A DNA stretch of 23,747 nucleotides, taken from positions 1 through 23,747 of the forward strand of contig DASPKO010000161.1 of the NCBI GenBank assembly GCA_035628055.1, in the 5' to 3' direction. A program made the position numbers and the translations under genes. Below the pieces are notes generated by a model. That model did not search any database. It was given only the letters and a program-made list of their open reading frames with translations, and was not told where the DNA came from. Origin of the DNA: DASPKO01 sp035628055 (GTDB taxonomy: Bacteria; Planctomycetota; Phycisphaerae; Phycisphaerales; UBA1924). Positions 7,097 through 14,713 of this stretch are shown here, piece by piece; the first letter of the stretch is position 1; each line of letters starts with the position of its first letter.

Positions 7097-9859
7097 ATGG
7101 ATGACAGGAACACCAGGCGGCGCCCGGTTCTCGCGGCGGCCGTCCTGCTCGCGCTCGCGGGGACCGCGGCGGGGCAGAACACAACCGACACCAGGAGCGA
7201 CCAGGACCGCACCCGCGACCGCCAGGCGGATCGCGGCCGCGCACAGGGCAACACCCACAACGACCAGTGGGTGTGGCAGGATGGGCGCTGGGTGCGCCGC
7301 GACCAAGCCAACCGCGGGCAGGGCACGCCCAGCCGGGAGACCCAGCAGAGGCAGGAGGCGCGCGACGGCGGCCTGCGCGACGACCGGAGCCGGATGGACG
7401 ACCGGGGCGTGCGCGCCGACCGCGAGCCCGACCGCGACCTCGGCGACGCCCGCGGGCAGCGCGACAACCGTGGGCGCTTCGGCGCCGATGACTGGCAGGA
7501 CAGCGGCTTCAATCGCGCGAACGCCGACAACCGCGGACGCTTCGGTCAGCGGCCCTGGGAGGGGCGCGACCGCCTCGCCGACTCCGAGCCGGAGTGGCGC
7601 TGGGAGAACGGGCAGTGGGTCCGCAACCAGACCGCGGGCCGGTCGGGCAACACCAACCAGCCGCAGGGCCAGGGCTTCGGCCGTGGCGGACGCCCGGGCG
7701 AGAACCAGGGACAGAACCAGCCCGGGATGCGGGACCGCTTCGATGATCGCGACCGGGCCCTGGGCCGGGGCGTGCCGGACGCCGACCAGTGGCGCTGGGA
7801 AAACGGGCAGTGGGTTCGCAACCAGACCGAGAGCGCCGGCGACCGATTCGACCAGCGCGAGCGGGATCGTTTCGGCGCCAGCCAGGACCGCTTCGGAACT
7901 TCCGACCGCTTCCAGAACCAGCAGAACCAGCCCGGCGCGGACCGGCACCCGCCCGGCGCCGACCAGTGGCGCTGGGAGAACGACCGATGGGTCCGCACCG
8001 GACCCAACAGCGCCGGCGAACGCTTCGATCAGAATCGGGTGGACGCCGATTGGGATGACAACCGGTCTCGAACCAACCGCTTCGACCAGGACCGGCTCGA
8101 CGGCAACCGGTTCGATCAGAACCGCTTCGATGGGAACAACTTCGACGACCGGAACCGCGCGACCCGCATCGACGCCCGCTCCGAGCCCGACAATGCCCAG
8201 TGGCGCTGGGAGAACGGGCGGTGGGTCCGCACCGACTCTGGCGCCACGGGGAACCGGTTCGACCAGAATCGCATGGGCGATAACCGGTTCGACAGCAACC
8301 GGTTCGACCAGAACCGGTTCGGGGACAACGACTTCGACGACCGGAACCGCGACGCCCGCATCGACACGCGGGACGGCCAGGACACCACGCAGTGGCGCTG
8401 GGAGAACGGTCAGTGGGTGCGCGCCGAGGCGCGGACCGACGTCGACGTCCGCGTCGAGCGCGACCGCCTCGACACCCGCGATCCCTTCGCCGATCGCGAC
8501 CTCAACGCGGCGCGGGCCGACCAGGACCAGGTCCAATGGCGCTGGGAGAACGGCCGCTGGGTGCGCGCCGAGGCGCGCGGCGACAACCAGATCGGCGCGC
8601 GGCTCGATGCCCGCTGGGCCGACCGCCCCTTCGACGACCGGTTTGGCGATCAGCGCACGGACCAGCCCGAGTCCCGGTTCGAGGACCGCGCCGAGCGCTT
8701 CACCGAACGCACCCAGGCGGAGCGGCGGCTGGAGGACGACCGCTGGGTCCGTGACAGCGCGGATCGCCTCAGCGGCGCCGACCCGGACCGTCTCGACGTC
8801 GACGTCCGCATCGACGACCGCGTGACCACGCGCGTCGAGGGCGACCTGCCCGAGCAGGCGGGCGACCCGACGCGACGCTTCATCGACCGCGGACGGTGGT
8901 CCACCGGCACCTGGGACGACCGGATGCTCGAGGAGGACCGCATGGAGGCCGCGCGCTTCCGCTCGGGCATCAGCCAGCCCATCGGGGGCGAGCGGGACGA
9001 GTGGGTCTTCGTCAGCGGGCGCTGGATCCGCGCCAGTGAGCTGCCGCGGGGCGAGCTGCTCGACGGCACCCGCCTCACGGGGCCCGAGGTCGAGATGAGC
9101 CAGTCTGTCGACGTGGACCGCTTCCCGCGCGGCGAGGACCGGTTCGAAGGACGCGTCCAGGGCCGGAACGACGCGTTCCTGACCCGTGAGCGCCTGGCGA
9201 CTGCCCGGGACCGCTTCGCCGGGGCCGGGCTCGCGGCCATGCAGGATGTCTCGGGCCGCATCGAGCGGCTCAACACTCTGCGTCTGGCCGAGAACGACCG
9301 GCGCCACCTGATCGCGCGGGTCGACACCCGCGAGGGCTACTCGGCCCGCGTGGACCTGGGCCCGGAAGACCAGCTCCGCGACCTGGACCTCGACCAGGGC
9401 GACGTGATCGAGGTCTCGGGGATGCCCGGGCGGATCAACGACCGTCCGGTGATCATGGCCGAGCGCGTCGAGGCCAAGGGCCGCACCGTGACCGTGCACC
9501 GCGCGCCCGACCCGGCCCTGATGCGCATCGAGGGAACGCTCCTCGAGACGCGCTCGGTCCGCCCGACCGGGCTCCAGCAGGACCACCTGCTGGCGAAGGT
9601 CCGGGCCGACAACGGGCAGACCCACGTCGTCGACCTCGGGCCGCGCCCCGCCCTGGAGCGGGCCCGGCTCCGCGACGGCGCCGGCGTGAAGCTGCTGGCG
9701 ACGCGGGTGATGATCAACGAGCACACCGCCCTGGCGGCCGAGCAGCTCCGCGTGGACAATGGCGAGCTGCTGGACATCGAGCGGCCGCAGCAGCTCGCCC
9801 GGCAGAACACGATGAGCACCGACCAGCGGCTGGACGACTGGTTCAGCAACGAGCGCTGA
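7097..9859 (+). CDS. Large exported Arg/Asp-rich repeat protein with WXXGXW-type repeats and two C-terminal OB-like domains
   Basis: This 920-residue protein starts at ATG 7097, with AAGGAG 7 nt upstream. Residues 1-25 are a clear signal peptide (RRRPVLAAAVLLALAGTAAG). The body is a polyampholyte rich in Arg, Asp, Asn and Gln, with almost no Lys or Cys. WRWENGxWVR repeats have their first Trp at 167, 232, 291, 369, 433 and 481; diverged copies sit at 58 (WVWQDGRWVR), about 544-552 and 636 (WVFVSGRWIR). They resemble the WXXGXW repeat family (PF12779). Two runs of five-residue repeats of the NRFDQ type occupy 327-351 and 386-415. After about 715, two similar segments of about 80 residues (715-796 and 809-890) look like small OB-fold beta barrels. 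Likely a periplasmic or surface structural/binding protein. Function unknown; repeats and export are directly visible. Confidence 0.85.
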   Translation: MDDRNTRRRPVLAAAVLLALAGTAAGQNTTDTRSDQDRTRDRQADRGRAQGNTHNDQWVWQDGRWVRRDQANRGQGTPSRETQQRQEARDGGLRDDRSRMDDRGVRADREPDRDLGDARGQRDNRGRFGADDWQDSGFNRANADNRGRFGQRPWEGRDRLADSEPEWRWENGQWVRNQTAGRSGNTNQPQGQGFGRGGRPGENQGQNQPGMRDRFDDRDRALGRGVPDADQWRWENGQWVRNQTESAGDRFDQRERDRFGASQDRFGTSDRFQNQQNQPGADRHPPGADQWRWENDRWVRTGPNSAGERFDQNRVDADWDDNRSRTNRFDQDRLDGNRFDQNRFDGNNFDDRNRATRIDARSEPDNAQWRWENGRWVRTDSGATGNRFDQNRMGDNRFDSNRFDQNRFGDNDFDDRNRDARIDTRDGQDTTQWRWENGQWVRAEARTDVDVRVERDRLDTRDPFADRDLNAARADQDQVQWRWENGRWVRAEARGDNQIGARLDARWADRPFDDRFGDQRTDQPESRFEDRAERFTERTQAERRLEDDRWVRDSADRLSGADPDRLDVDVRIDDRVTTRVEGDLPEQAGDPTRRFIDRGRWSTGTWDDRMLEEDRMEAARFRSGISQPIGGERDEWVFVSGRWIRASELPRGELLDGTRLTGPEVEMSQSVDVDRFPRGEDRFEGRVQGRNDAFLTRERLATARDRFAGAGLAAMQDVSGRIERLNTLRLAENDRRHLIARVDTREGYSARVDLGPEDQLRDLDLDQGDVIEVSGMPGRINDRPVIMAERVEAKGRTVTVHRAPDPALMRIEGTLLETRSVRPTGLQQDHLLAKVRADNGQTHVVDLGPRPALERARLRDGAGVKLLATRVMINEHTALAAEQLRVDNGELLDIERPQQLARQNTMSTDQRLDDWFSNER
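8075..8341 (+). repeat. Two five-residue-period coding repeat arrays in a duplicated module
   Basis: Array one (8075-8149) encodes NRFDQ, DRLDG, NRFDQ, NRFDG, NNFDD. Array two (8252-8341) encodes NRFDQ, NRMGD, NRFDS, NRFDQ, NRFGD, NDFDD. Each is followed by RNRxxRID and then a WRWENG repeat, so a module of roughly 60 residues has been duplicated. At DNA level the 15-nt units are close copies (aaccggttcgaccag type). Confidence 0.85.
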
Positions 9860-9891
9860 TCGCCTTCCCGCTCTGAGCTTCTCCTAACGAG

Positions 9892-9938
9892 CCGCCCCCC
9901 GCAGCCCCGGACACGTCCGGACCGCGTGGGGCGGTTTT
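9892..9938 (+). terminator. Rho-independent terminator after the repeat-protein gene
   Basis: CCGCCCC pairs with GGGGCGG, enclosing an inner perfect hairpin CCGGAC/GTCCGG with a 2-nt loop. TTTT follows at once, then CCTTT. It lies 33 nt after the stop and closes the 6522-9859 unit. Confidence 0.8.
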
Positions 9939-10047
9939 CCTTTGCGCGCCGGCGCCGAGGCGGCGGTCCTCGGTTGGTCCCCGCCGGTCGGCCCCCGACG
10001 GAGACGCGCGCCGCGCCGTCGAACCCGTGAACCCCCACGCCGCGCGC

Positions 10048-11334
10048 TCACTCCTCCCAGCGGGCAAAGACCAGCGTCACGTTGTGCCCGCCGAACCCGA
10101 AGGTGTTGTTCATGGCGTAGCGGATGGGGCGCTCGCGGGCCGTGCCGGGCACGAAGTCCATGTCGAACCCCTCGTCGGGGTTCTCGAGGTTGATGGTGGG
10201 CGGGGCCACCCCGTCGCGCACCGCGTGCACGCAGGCGATGGACTCGACCGCGCCCGAGGCCCCCAGGGCGTGCCCGTGCATGCTCTTGGTCGAGCTCATC
10301 ATGAGCCGCCCCCCGCGCGAGGCCCGGGCCTGGTCGCCGAAGAGTGCGAGCACGGCCTCGACCTCGGCCTCGTCGCCCTTGGGCGTGCTGGTGCCGTGGG
10401 CGTTGATGTACCCGATCTCCTCGGGCCCGATGCCCGCGTCCTCGAGGGCCCAGCGCATCGAGCGCCCGGCGCCGCGGCCCGCCGGATCGGGCGCGGTGAT
10501 GTGCCCGGCGTCCGAGCTGTTGCCGTAGCCGACCAGCTCGGCGTAGATGTTGGCGCCGCGGGCCCGGGCGTGCTCCAGGGTCTCGAGCACGAACATCCCG
10601 GCCCCCTCGGCCAGCACGAAGCCGTCGCGCGACCTGTCGAAGGGGCGGCTGGCCTTGGTCGGGTCGCCGTTCCACTTGCTCAGGGCGCTCATGGTCATGA
10701 AGGCGCCGACGCACAGGGGCGAGACGGCGGCCTCGGCCCCCCCGCCCACGATGACGTCGACGCGCCCCCGGCGCAGCAGGCCCAGCGCGTCCCCGAGGGC
10801 GTGCCCGCTGCTGGCGCAGGCCGTCACGTGGGTCGTGCCGGGGCCCTGCAGCCCGAACCGGATCGAGATCAGCCCGGTGGCCGCGTTGGCCATCAGCCGG
10901 GGGACCGTGAAGGGGCTGATCCGGTCCGGGCCCCGGTTCACCATCACCAGCACGCCTTCCTCGATGGTGTGGATGCCCCCCACGCCCGAGCCCACCACCA
11001 CCCCGCAGCGCTCGGGGTTCTCACGCGCGAAGTCGATCCCGGAGTCCTGCACGGCCTGCGCGGCGGCGATCAGGCCGAGAATGGCGAACCGGTCGGTCCG
11101 GCGCGCCTCGCGCGGGTCGAGCCACGTGCCGATGTCCAGGTGGCGCACCTGCCCCGCGGCGTGCACCGACCAGGCGCCGGCGTAGCGGTCGAACTCCGGG
11201 CCCTCCATGCGCCCGATCCCGCTCCGCCCCTCGCGCATGGCCTCCCACGTCGAGCGCGCGTCGTGACCGAGGTTGGTGACCGCCCCCATCCCCGTGATCA
11301 CGACCCGCGGCTCGCTTCGCGTCGCTCGTGCCAT
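10048..11334 (-). CDS. fabF: 3-oxoacyl-[acyl-carrier-protein] synthase II
   Basis: This 428-residue condensing enzyme extends acyl-ACP by two carbons with malonyl-ACP in fatty-acid synthesis. The Cys-His-His site is intact: Cys173 in TACASSGH, His313 in INAHGTSTP and His355 in STKSMHGHALGASG, with Lys350 in that last motif. RPFDRSRDGFVLAEGAGM (230-247) and NNTFGFGGHN near the end are diagnostic. In the third motif the usual Thr of KSMTGH is His353. ATG 11334 gives a normal N-terminus (PRVVITGMGAVTNLG). The gene lies 31 nt downstream of acpP on the same strand, the classic acpP-fabF pair, so the two are almost certainly co-transcribed and the enzyme's carrier is encoded next to it. Other fab genes are outside the window. 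Confidence 0.95.
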   Translation of the reverse strand: MARATRSEPRVVITGMGAVTNLGHDARSTWEAMREGRSGIGRMEGPEFDRYAGAWSVHAAGQVRHLDIGTWLDPREARRTDRFAILGLIAAAQAVQDSGIDFARENPERCGVVVGSGVGGIHTIEEGVLVMVNRGPDRISPFTVPRLMANAATGLISIRFGLQGPGTTHVTACASSGHALGDALGLLRRGRVDVIVGGGAEAAVSPLCVGAFMTMSALSKWNGDPTKASRPFDRSRDGFVLAEGAGMFVLETLEHARARGANIYAELVGYGNSSDAGHITAPDPAGRGAGRSMRWALEDAGIGPEEIGYINAHGTSTPKGDEAEVEAVLALFGDQARASRGGRLMMSSTKSMHGHALGASGAVESIACVHAVRDGVAPPTINLENPDEGFDMDFVPGTARERPIRYAMNNTFGFGGHNVTLVFARWEE

Positions 11335-11365
11335 GTCTGGTTCGGGCGCCGCCCGGCCCCGGCCC

Positions 11366-11614
11366 TCAGCTCCCCGCCTGGGCCTGCTTGATGTAATCCA
11401 CCGCCTCGCCCACGGTCTTGATCTTCTCGGCCTTCTCGTCGGGGATGTCCGTGTCGAACGCGTCCTCGAGCGACATGACCAGCTCCACCACGTCGAGGCT
11501 GTCGGCGCTCAGGTCCTCCACGAAGCTCGTGTTGCGCGTGATCTGTGACTTGTCCACCGACATCTGGCTCGCCACGATCTCGATCACCTTGGCCTCGATT
11601 TCCTGCTCGGTCAC
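11366..11614 (-). CDS. acpP: Acyl carrier protein
   Basis: This 82-residue acidic helical protein carries fatty-acid intermediates on 4'-phosphopantetheine. The attachment Ser39 sits in the DSL motif of EDLSADSLDVVELVM; the helix II/III region FDTDIPDEKAEKIKTVGEAV is typical. The start is GTG 11614: GGGAGA lies about 6 nt upstream, and the protein then opens TEQEIEAKVIEIV, as expected for ACP. An ATG at 11665 would add 17 unconserved residues. It precedes fabF by 31 nt on the same strand. Confidence 0.95.
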   Translation of the reverse strand: MTEQEIEAKVIEIVASQMSVDKSQITRNTSFVEDLSADSLDVVELVMSLEDAFDTDIPDEKAEKIKTVGEAVDYIKQAQAGS

Positions 11615-11698
11615 GGCGCGTTCTCCCGTTGGGCAGGACAGGCCGGGCAGACCCGACCCCGGCAAAACCCCGCACGACCGACCGTCCCGGCCGCGGTC

Positions 11699-11707
11699 AA
11701 TATAGCA
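11699..11707 (-). promoter_or_regulatory. Extended -10 promoter for acpP-fabF
   Basis: On the minus strand this reads TGCTATATT: an extended -10 (TGn) joined to TATATT, which matches TATAAT at five of six positions. It would give a leader of about 75-80 nt before the acpP GTG, consistent with its Shine-Dalgarno. No clear -35 was found, as is common with extended -10 boxes. Confidence 0.5.
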
Positions 11708-11757
11708 AGCCCCCGCGCACCGGGCTATTCAGCCCGCCCCCCGCGCACGGGCACTCC

Positions 11758-12873
11758 TTACGGGACCGCCGCCGCCTCAACCACCCCGCGCGCGGGCGCG
11801 ATCTGGCGCATCTCCTGCCCGTCCGCGGCGCGCCGGACGGCAAGGTAGAGCAGCGTGGAGGCGCACGACCAGTAGCTCAGGGCGTACGCCCACAGGAGCC
11901 CCAGCGGGATCAGCGACCACAGCCCGACCAGCCAGGCCGTGAGATCGTCCGTCCAGTTCTGGCGCGCCGGCGGCCCCGACCAGCTCTGCCCCGCCCGCCC
12001 GGTCAGGTGCACCGCCAGGAGCAGCACGACGGCCACGGCGAACAGGGCCAGCAGGCCGAGCGCCGCCAGCAGCGCCGCGTAGAGCGCCACCCGCAGCGGG
12101 CGCGCCAGCACGTAGGCGCCCGCGCGCTGCACCGCGTCGATGGTGTCGGCGCCGTCGCACGCCACCGCCGGCACCAGCAGCGGATGCCCCACCAGCACCG
12201 CACCCATCAGGCACGCCCCCAGCAGCCCCAGCAGCAGGGCCAGCGGGTAGAGCAGGCCCCCCACCACGTTCAGCCCGGTGAGCTGGAGGAAGACCAGGCC
12301 GAACAGCGCCAGCAGGCCCGCGATCACCAGCACCAGCAGGACCGGGGCCAGCACGGCGCCCAGCACCGAGCGCCAGCGCCCCAGCGCGAAGGCGACCGCG
12401 GCCTCCCACCCCGGCTCGCGCCCGGTCGCGAAGCGCACGGCGGCGGAGCGCGCGATCGCGCACACGACCAGCAGCAGCAGCGTCACCACCAGCACTCCCA
12501 GCGTCGCCCAGGCAGGATGCTCGGCGAACTCCCGCACAGGCGCCCGGATGAACAGGTCGTACATGCCCCGGGCGGCGGCGGGGGCGTCCAACGCCGCGAC
12601 CGCTCCGGCCAGCTCGCCCCCAGCGCCGCGCAGCGCCGCCCCGGGGGCGGGGTCGGCGGGCGGACCGAGCACCATCCGCCCCAGCGCCCACAGCGCCCGC
12701 GCCAGCACCACGCCAAAGAGCGCCAGCCCCAGCCGCGACGCCCCCAGGGCCAAGCTCCCCGCCTGGAAGAGCTTCGGCCACACCAGGTCGTCGATGAGGT
12801 CCTGAGCAGTCAGCATCACCCCGTGCCGTGTCGCCACCGGCTCGGTCGCGGGGCCGGCCTCGATCCTGCTCAT
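11758..12873 (-). CDS. Multi-pass membrane protein, unknown function
   Basis: This is a 371-residue integral membrane protein. ATG 12873 was chosen because GGAGG lies 6 nt upstream; an in-frame ATG at 12903 lacks this. Hydrophobic spans are near 45-66, 122-142, 170-196, 206-236, 262-288 and 316-345. A conserved-looking hydrophilic motif, CDGADTIDAVQRAGAYVLAR, lies at 239-258 between two spans. An extra-membrane segment around 290-312 contains QSWSGPPARQNW. I recognise no enzyme motif. The gene ends 143 nt before acpP on the same strand but acpP seems to have its own promoter. It is divergent from another membrane protein gene (12972), so the pair may share regulation. Confidence 0.75.
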   Translation of the reverse strand: MSRIEAGPATEPVATRHGVMLTAQDLIDDLVWPKLFQAGSLALGASRLGLALFGVVLARALWALGRMVLGPPADPAPGAALRGAGGELAGAVAALDAPAAARGMYDLFIRAPVREFAEHPAWATLGVLVVTLLLLVVCAIARSAAVRFATGREPGWEAAVAFALGRWRSVLGAVLAPVLLVLVIAGLLALFGLVFLQLTGLNVVGGLLYPLALLLGLLGACLMGAVLVGHPLLVPAVACDGADTIDAVQRAGAYVLARPLRVALYAALLAALGLLALFAVAVVLLLAVHLTGRAGQSWSGPPARQNWTDDLTAWLVGLWSLIPLGLLWAYALSYWSCASTLLYLAVRRAADGQEMRQIAPARGVVEAAAVP

Positions 12874-12901
12874 GCCGAGCCTCCAAGCCGCCCCGCCGGT
12901 C

Positions 12902-12907
12902 ATGGTA
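12902..12907 (-). promoter_or_regulatory. Candidate -10 (TACCAT) for the 12873 membrane gene
   Basis: Minus-strand TACCAT lies 28 nt before ATG 12873. The predicted leader of about 20 nt would just include the GGAGG ribosome site, a coherent arrangement for a leadered transcript. Confidence 0.4.
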
Positions 12908-12958
12908 CAGCCCTCGGACGCGGCGCGCTCTCCGCGCCGCGTGGCGAGGAGCGGCCGC

Positions 12959-12964
12959 TATCCT
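12959..12964 (+). promoter_or_regulatory. Candidate -10 (TATCCT) for a leaderless mRNA
   Basis: TATCCT ends 7 nt before ATG 12972 and no Shine-Dalgarno is present. It matches the TANNNT-plus-5-to-7-nt pattern seen before other genes of the window. Confidence 0.45.
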
Positions 12965-12971
12965 CGCGGGC

Positions 12972-13889
12972 ATGACCGCTCCCCAGGCCCCGGCAACCCG
13001 CCGTCACCCCGTGCTCGCGACCATGCTGTGGTGGAGTGTTCCGGCCCTCGCACTCCTGGCCGTCGGACCGGTCGCGGGGTGGCTCGCCGGGATGATCGCG
13101 GCGGCTGACGGGGGCCCCGCCACACCCCTGGCCTCGGCCCGTCCGCTCCTCGGCCTGGGCCTGCTGCTGGCCATCTGGCTCCTGGCCCTCGCGACCGGAT
13201 GCCTGGCCGCCGGCGTGCTGGGCCCGGGCGCGGGCCTGGCAGGTGGGCTCTTTGCCACCGGGCTCGTGCTCGTCTGGGCCGCGGCGACCACCGGCTCCAT
13301 CGACCAGGTTCTGCGCTCCGTGCGCTCCCCGGGGGTCTTTCGCGTCCTGGCGCTCGAGGGCCTGGTGATAGCAGCGCTCATGGCGGGGGCCGCGGTGCTG
13401 GTCGGCCGGACGGCGCGCCCCCGCCCCGATCCCGCCACCGTCCCGGCACGGGCGTGGTTGCTGGCGCCCTCGACCCTGCTTGGCCTGGGCATGGCCACCG
13501 CCGCCGCCGCGGCGATCATCCTCGCCGTCGCCGCCGAGCCCGCCAAAGGCCAGTGCCTGGCCGCCGCCGCTCTCGCGGGGATCGCGTCGGGGCTGGTCGG
13601 ACGGCTCGCCGCCCCCGCGGCGCCGGCCGCCGCCTGGTTTCTCCCCCTGGGCCTCTTGGCCGCGCTCGGGCCCCTGACGGCCCTGATCGTGCCCGCCGGC
13701 GCGGGCGGCCCGGTCGCCGCCGCTATCTCCGGCAGGCTCTTCAAGCTCGCGCTGCCGCTGCCCCTCGACGTGGCGGCCGGGGCGTTCCTCGGCGTGCCGA
13801 TCGGCCTCTCCTGGGCCGACTCGATGCTCGGCCGGGCCGAGCAGCAGCTCCGCGAACCGGCGCCGTCCGCCCGGGCGAGCGACCGCTAG
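12972..13889 (+). CDS. Alanine-rich multi-pass membrane protein, unknown function
   Basis: This 305-residue protein is made largely of hydrophobic Ala/Leu/Gly spans near 20-42, 58-82, 88-106, 127-146, 166-187, 222-242 and 262-282. No catalytic or ligand motif is visible and no family is recognised. The start was set at ATG 12972 because of the TATCCT box 7 nt upstream; an in-frame ATG at 12828 would overlap the divergent gene and add 48 residues that look non-coding. The stop codon overlaps the stop of the convergent elbB-like gene by 4 nt (shared CTAG at 13886-13889). Confidence 0.7.
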   Translation: MTAPQAPATRRHPVLATMLWWSVPALALLAVGPVAGWLAGMIAAADGGPATPLASARPLLGLGLLLAIWLLALATGCLAAGVLGPGAGLAGGLFATGLVLVWAAATTGSIDQVLRSVRSPGVFRVLALEGLVIAALMAGAAVLVGRTARPRPDPATVPARAWLLAPSTLLGLGMATAAAAAIILAVAAEPAKGQCLAAAALAGIASGLVGRLAAPAAPAAAWFLPLGLLAALGPLTALIVPAGAGGPVAAAISGRLFKLALPLPLDVAAGAFLGVPIGLSWADSMLGRAEQQLREPAPSARASDR

Positions 13890-14602
13890 CCCGCGCGCCC
13901 CGCGGTCGTTCGGGCGGCGCCGCCGTCCCGGGCCGCGCGGCCGACGACCTGCTCGATCATCTCCCCGATGCCCCGGAAGACGTCGTGGGGCGTCGCCTCG
14001 CCGTACATGTACGCCGGGGCCGTCACCACGTTGTGCGCCTCGTCCACATGCGCTTCGTCCACGGGCTTGTCGACATGGGTCGAGCCCATGGCCGCGACCG
14101 CTTCGGCGACGCCCGGGTCGCACCCCGCGGTGACGCACACGCCCGGGCCGCCCGCGCGCACTCCCAGCACCCGCGCCACCAGCATCGGCGCGATGCAGCA
14201 GAGGCCGATCGGCTTGCCTGCCTGGTGGAACCGCGTGAGCACCCGCTTCACCTCCGGGTCGACGGTGCAGCGGGCGCCGGCCGAGGCGAAGTCGCACAGG
14301 TTCTTCGCCGCCCCGTACCCGCCCGGGAAGACCACCGCGTCGAAGTCGTCCGGGTCGAGCGCCCCCAGCGGCTCGATGGCTCCGCGCGCGATCCGGGCCG
14401 ATTCGGTCAGCACGTTCCGGGCCTGCCCGGGCAGGGGCTTGCCCGCGCGGTGGTCCACCACGTCCGCCTGCGGCTTGTCCGGGGCGAAGCAGCGGACTGT
14501 CGCACCCAGTCGGCTCAGGTGCACGAGGCAGCTCACCGACTCGGTGATCTCCGCCCCGTCCAGGAAGCCGCACCCCGACAGCACCAGGGCCACCTTCGCC
14601 AC
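13886..14602 (-). CDS. elbB: Isoprenoid biosynthesis glyoxalase ElbB-like protein
   Basis: These 238 residues belong to the DJ-1/PfpI class I glutamine-amidotransferase-like fold. The opening VALVLSGCGFLDGAEITESV matches the ElbB pattern (SGCGxxDGSEIHE), with Glu18 as the acidic partner. The nucleophile elbow is GLCCIAPML with Cys135-Cys136, and VFPGGYGAAKNLCDFA (91-106) is characteristic. ElbB proteins are glyoxalase III-like and have been linked to isoprenoid metabolism; the physiological substrate is uncertain. The start is GTG 14602, chosen because AAGGGAGG lies 6 nt upstream and residue 2 begins the first strand. Its stop overlaps the neighbouring membrane gene's stop. The C-terminal tail of about 15 residues is Ala/Gly/Arg-rich and variable. 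Confidence 0.88.
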   Translation of the reverse strand: MAKVALVLSGCGFLDGAEITESVSCLVHLSRLGATVRCFAPDKPQADVVDHRAGKPLPGQARNVLTESARIARGAIEPLGALDPDDFDAVVFPGGYGAAKNLCDFASAGARCTVDPEVKRVLTRFHQAGKPIGLCCIAPMLVARVLGVRAGGPGVCVTAGCDPGVAEAVAAMGSTHVDKPVDEAHVDEAHNVVTAPAYMYGEATPHDVFRGIGEMIEQVVGRAARDGGAARTTAGRAG

Positions 14603-14701
14603 CGCACACCTCCCTTCAGTCCGACGCCCTCCGACCTTCGCCAGAGGCCGCGCTGGCCAAGCGTAGAGCCGCTCCCGCCGGGACCGGCCTGCTCGCACGA
14701 C

Positions 14702-14707
14702 TAACAT
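14702..14707 (+). promoter_or_regulatory. Candidate -10 (TAACAT) for a leaderless prpB-like mRNA
   Basis: TAACAT ends 6 nt before ATG 14714, with no Shine-Dalgarno. The hexamer overlaps an out-of-frame ATG at 14706, which is unlikely to be used. Confidence 0.45.
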
Positions 14708-14713
14708 GGGCGC

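Noticed and set aside
7268..8560. Regularly recurring DNA segments as a CRISPR-like array
   Set aside because: The repeats are in frame, encode WRWENG motifs, vary in spacing and sit within a gene with a signal peptide and ribosome site.
6956..9724. A 922-residue open frame antisense to the repeat protein
   Set aside because: It mirrors the repeats of the sense gene, lacks a ribosome site and conserved domain, and long antisense frames are expected in very GC-rich coding DNA.
10027..11391. Long plus-strand open frame over fabF and the acpP 3' end
   Set aside because: It is the antisense shadow of fabF; the minus strand carries all catalytic motifs.
11545..12975. Long plus-strand open frame rich in Gln, His, Arg and Pro
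   Set aside because: Composition is that of an antisense shadow of a hydrophobic membrane protein gene; no start signal or domain.
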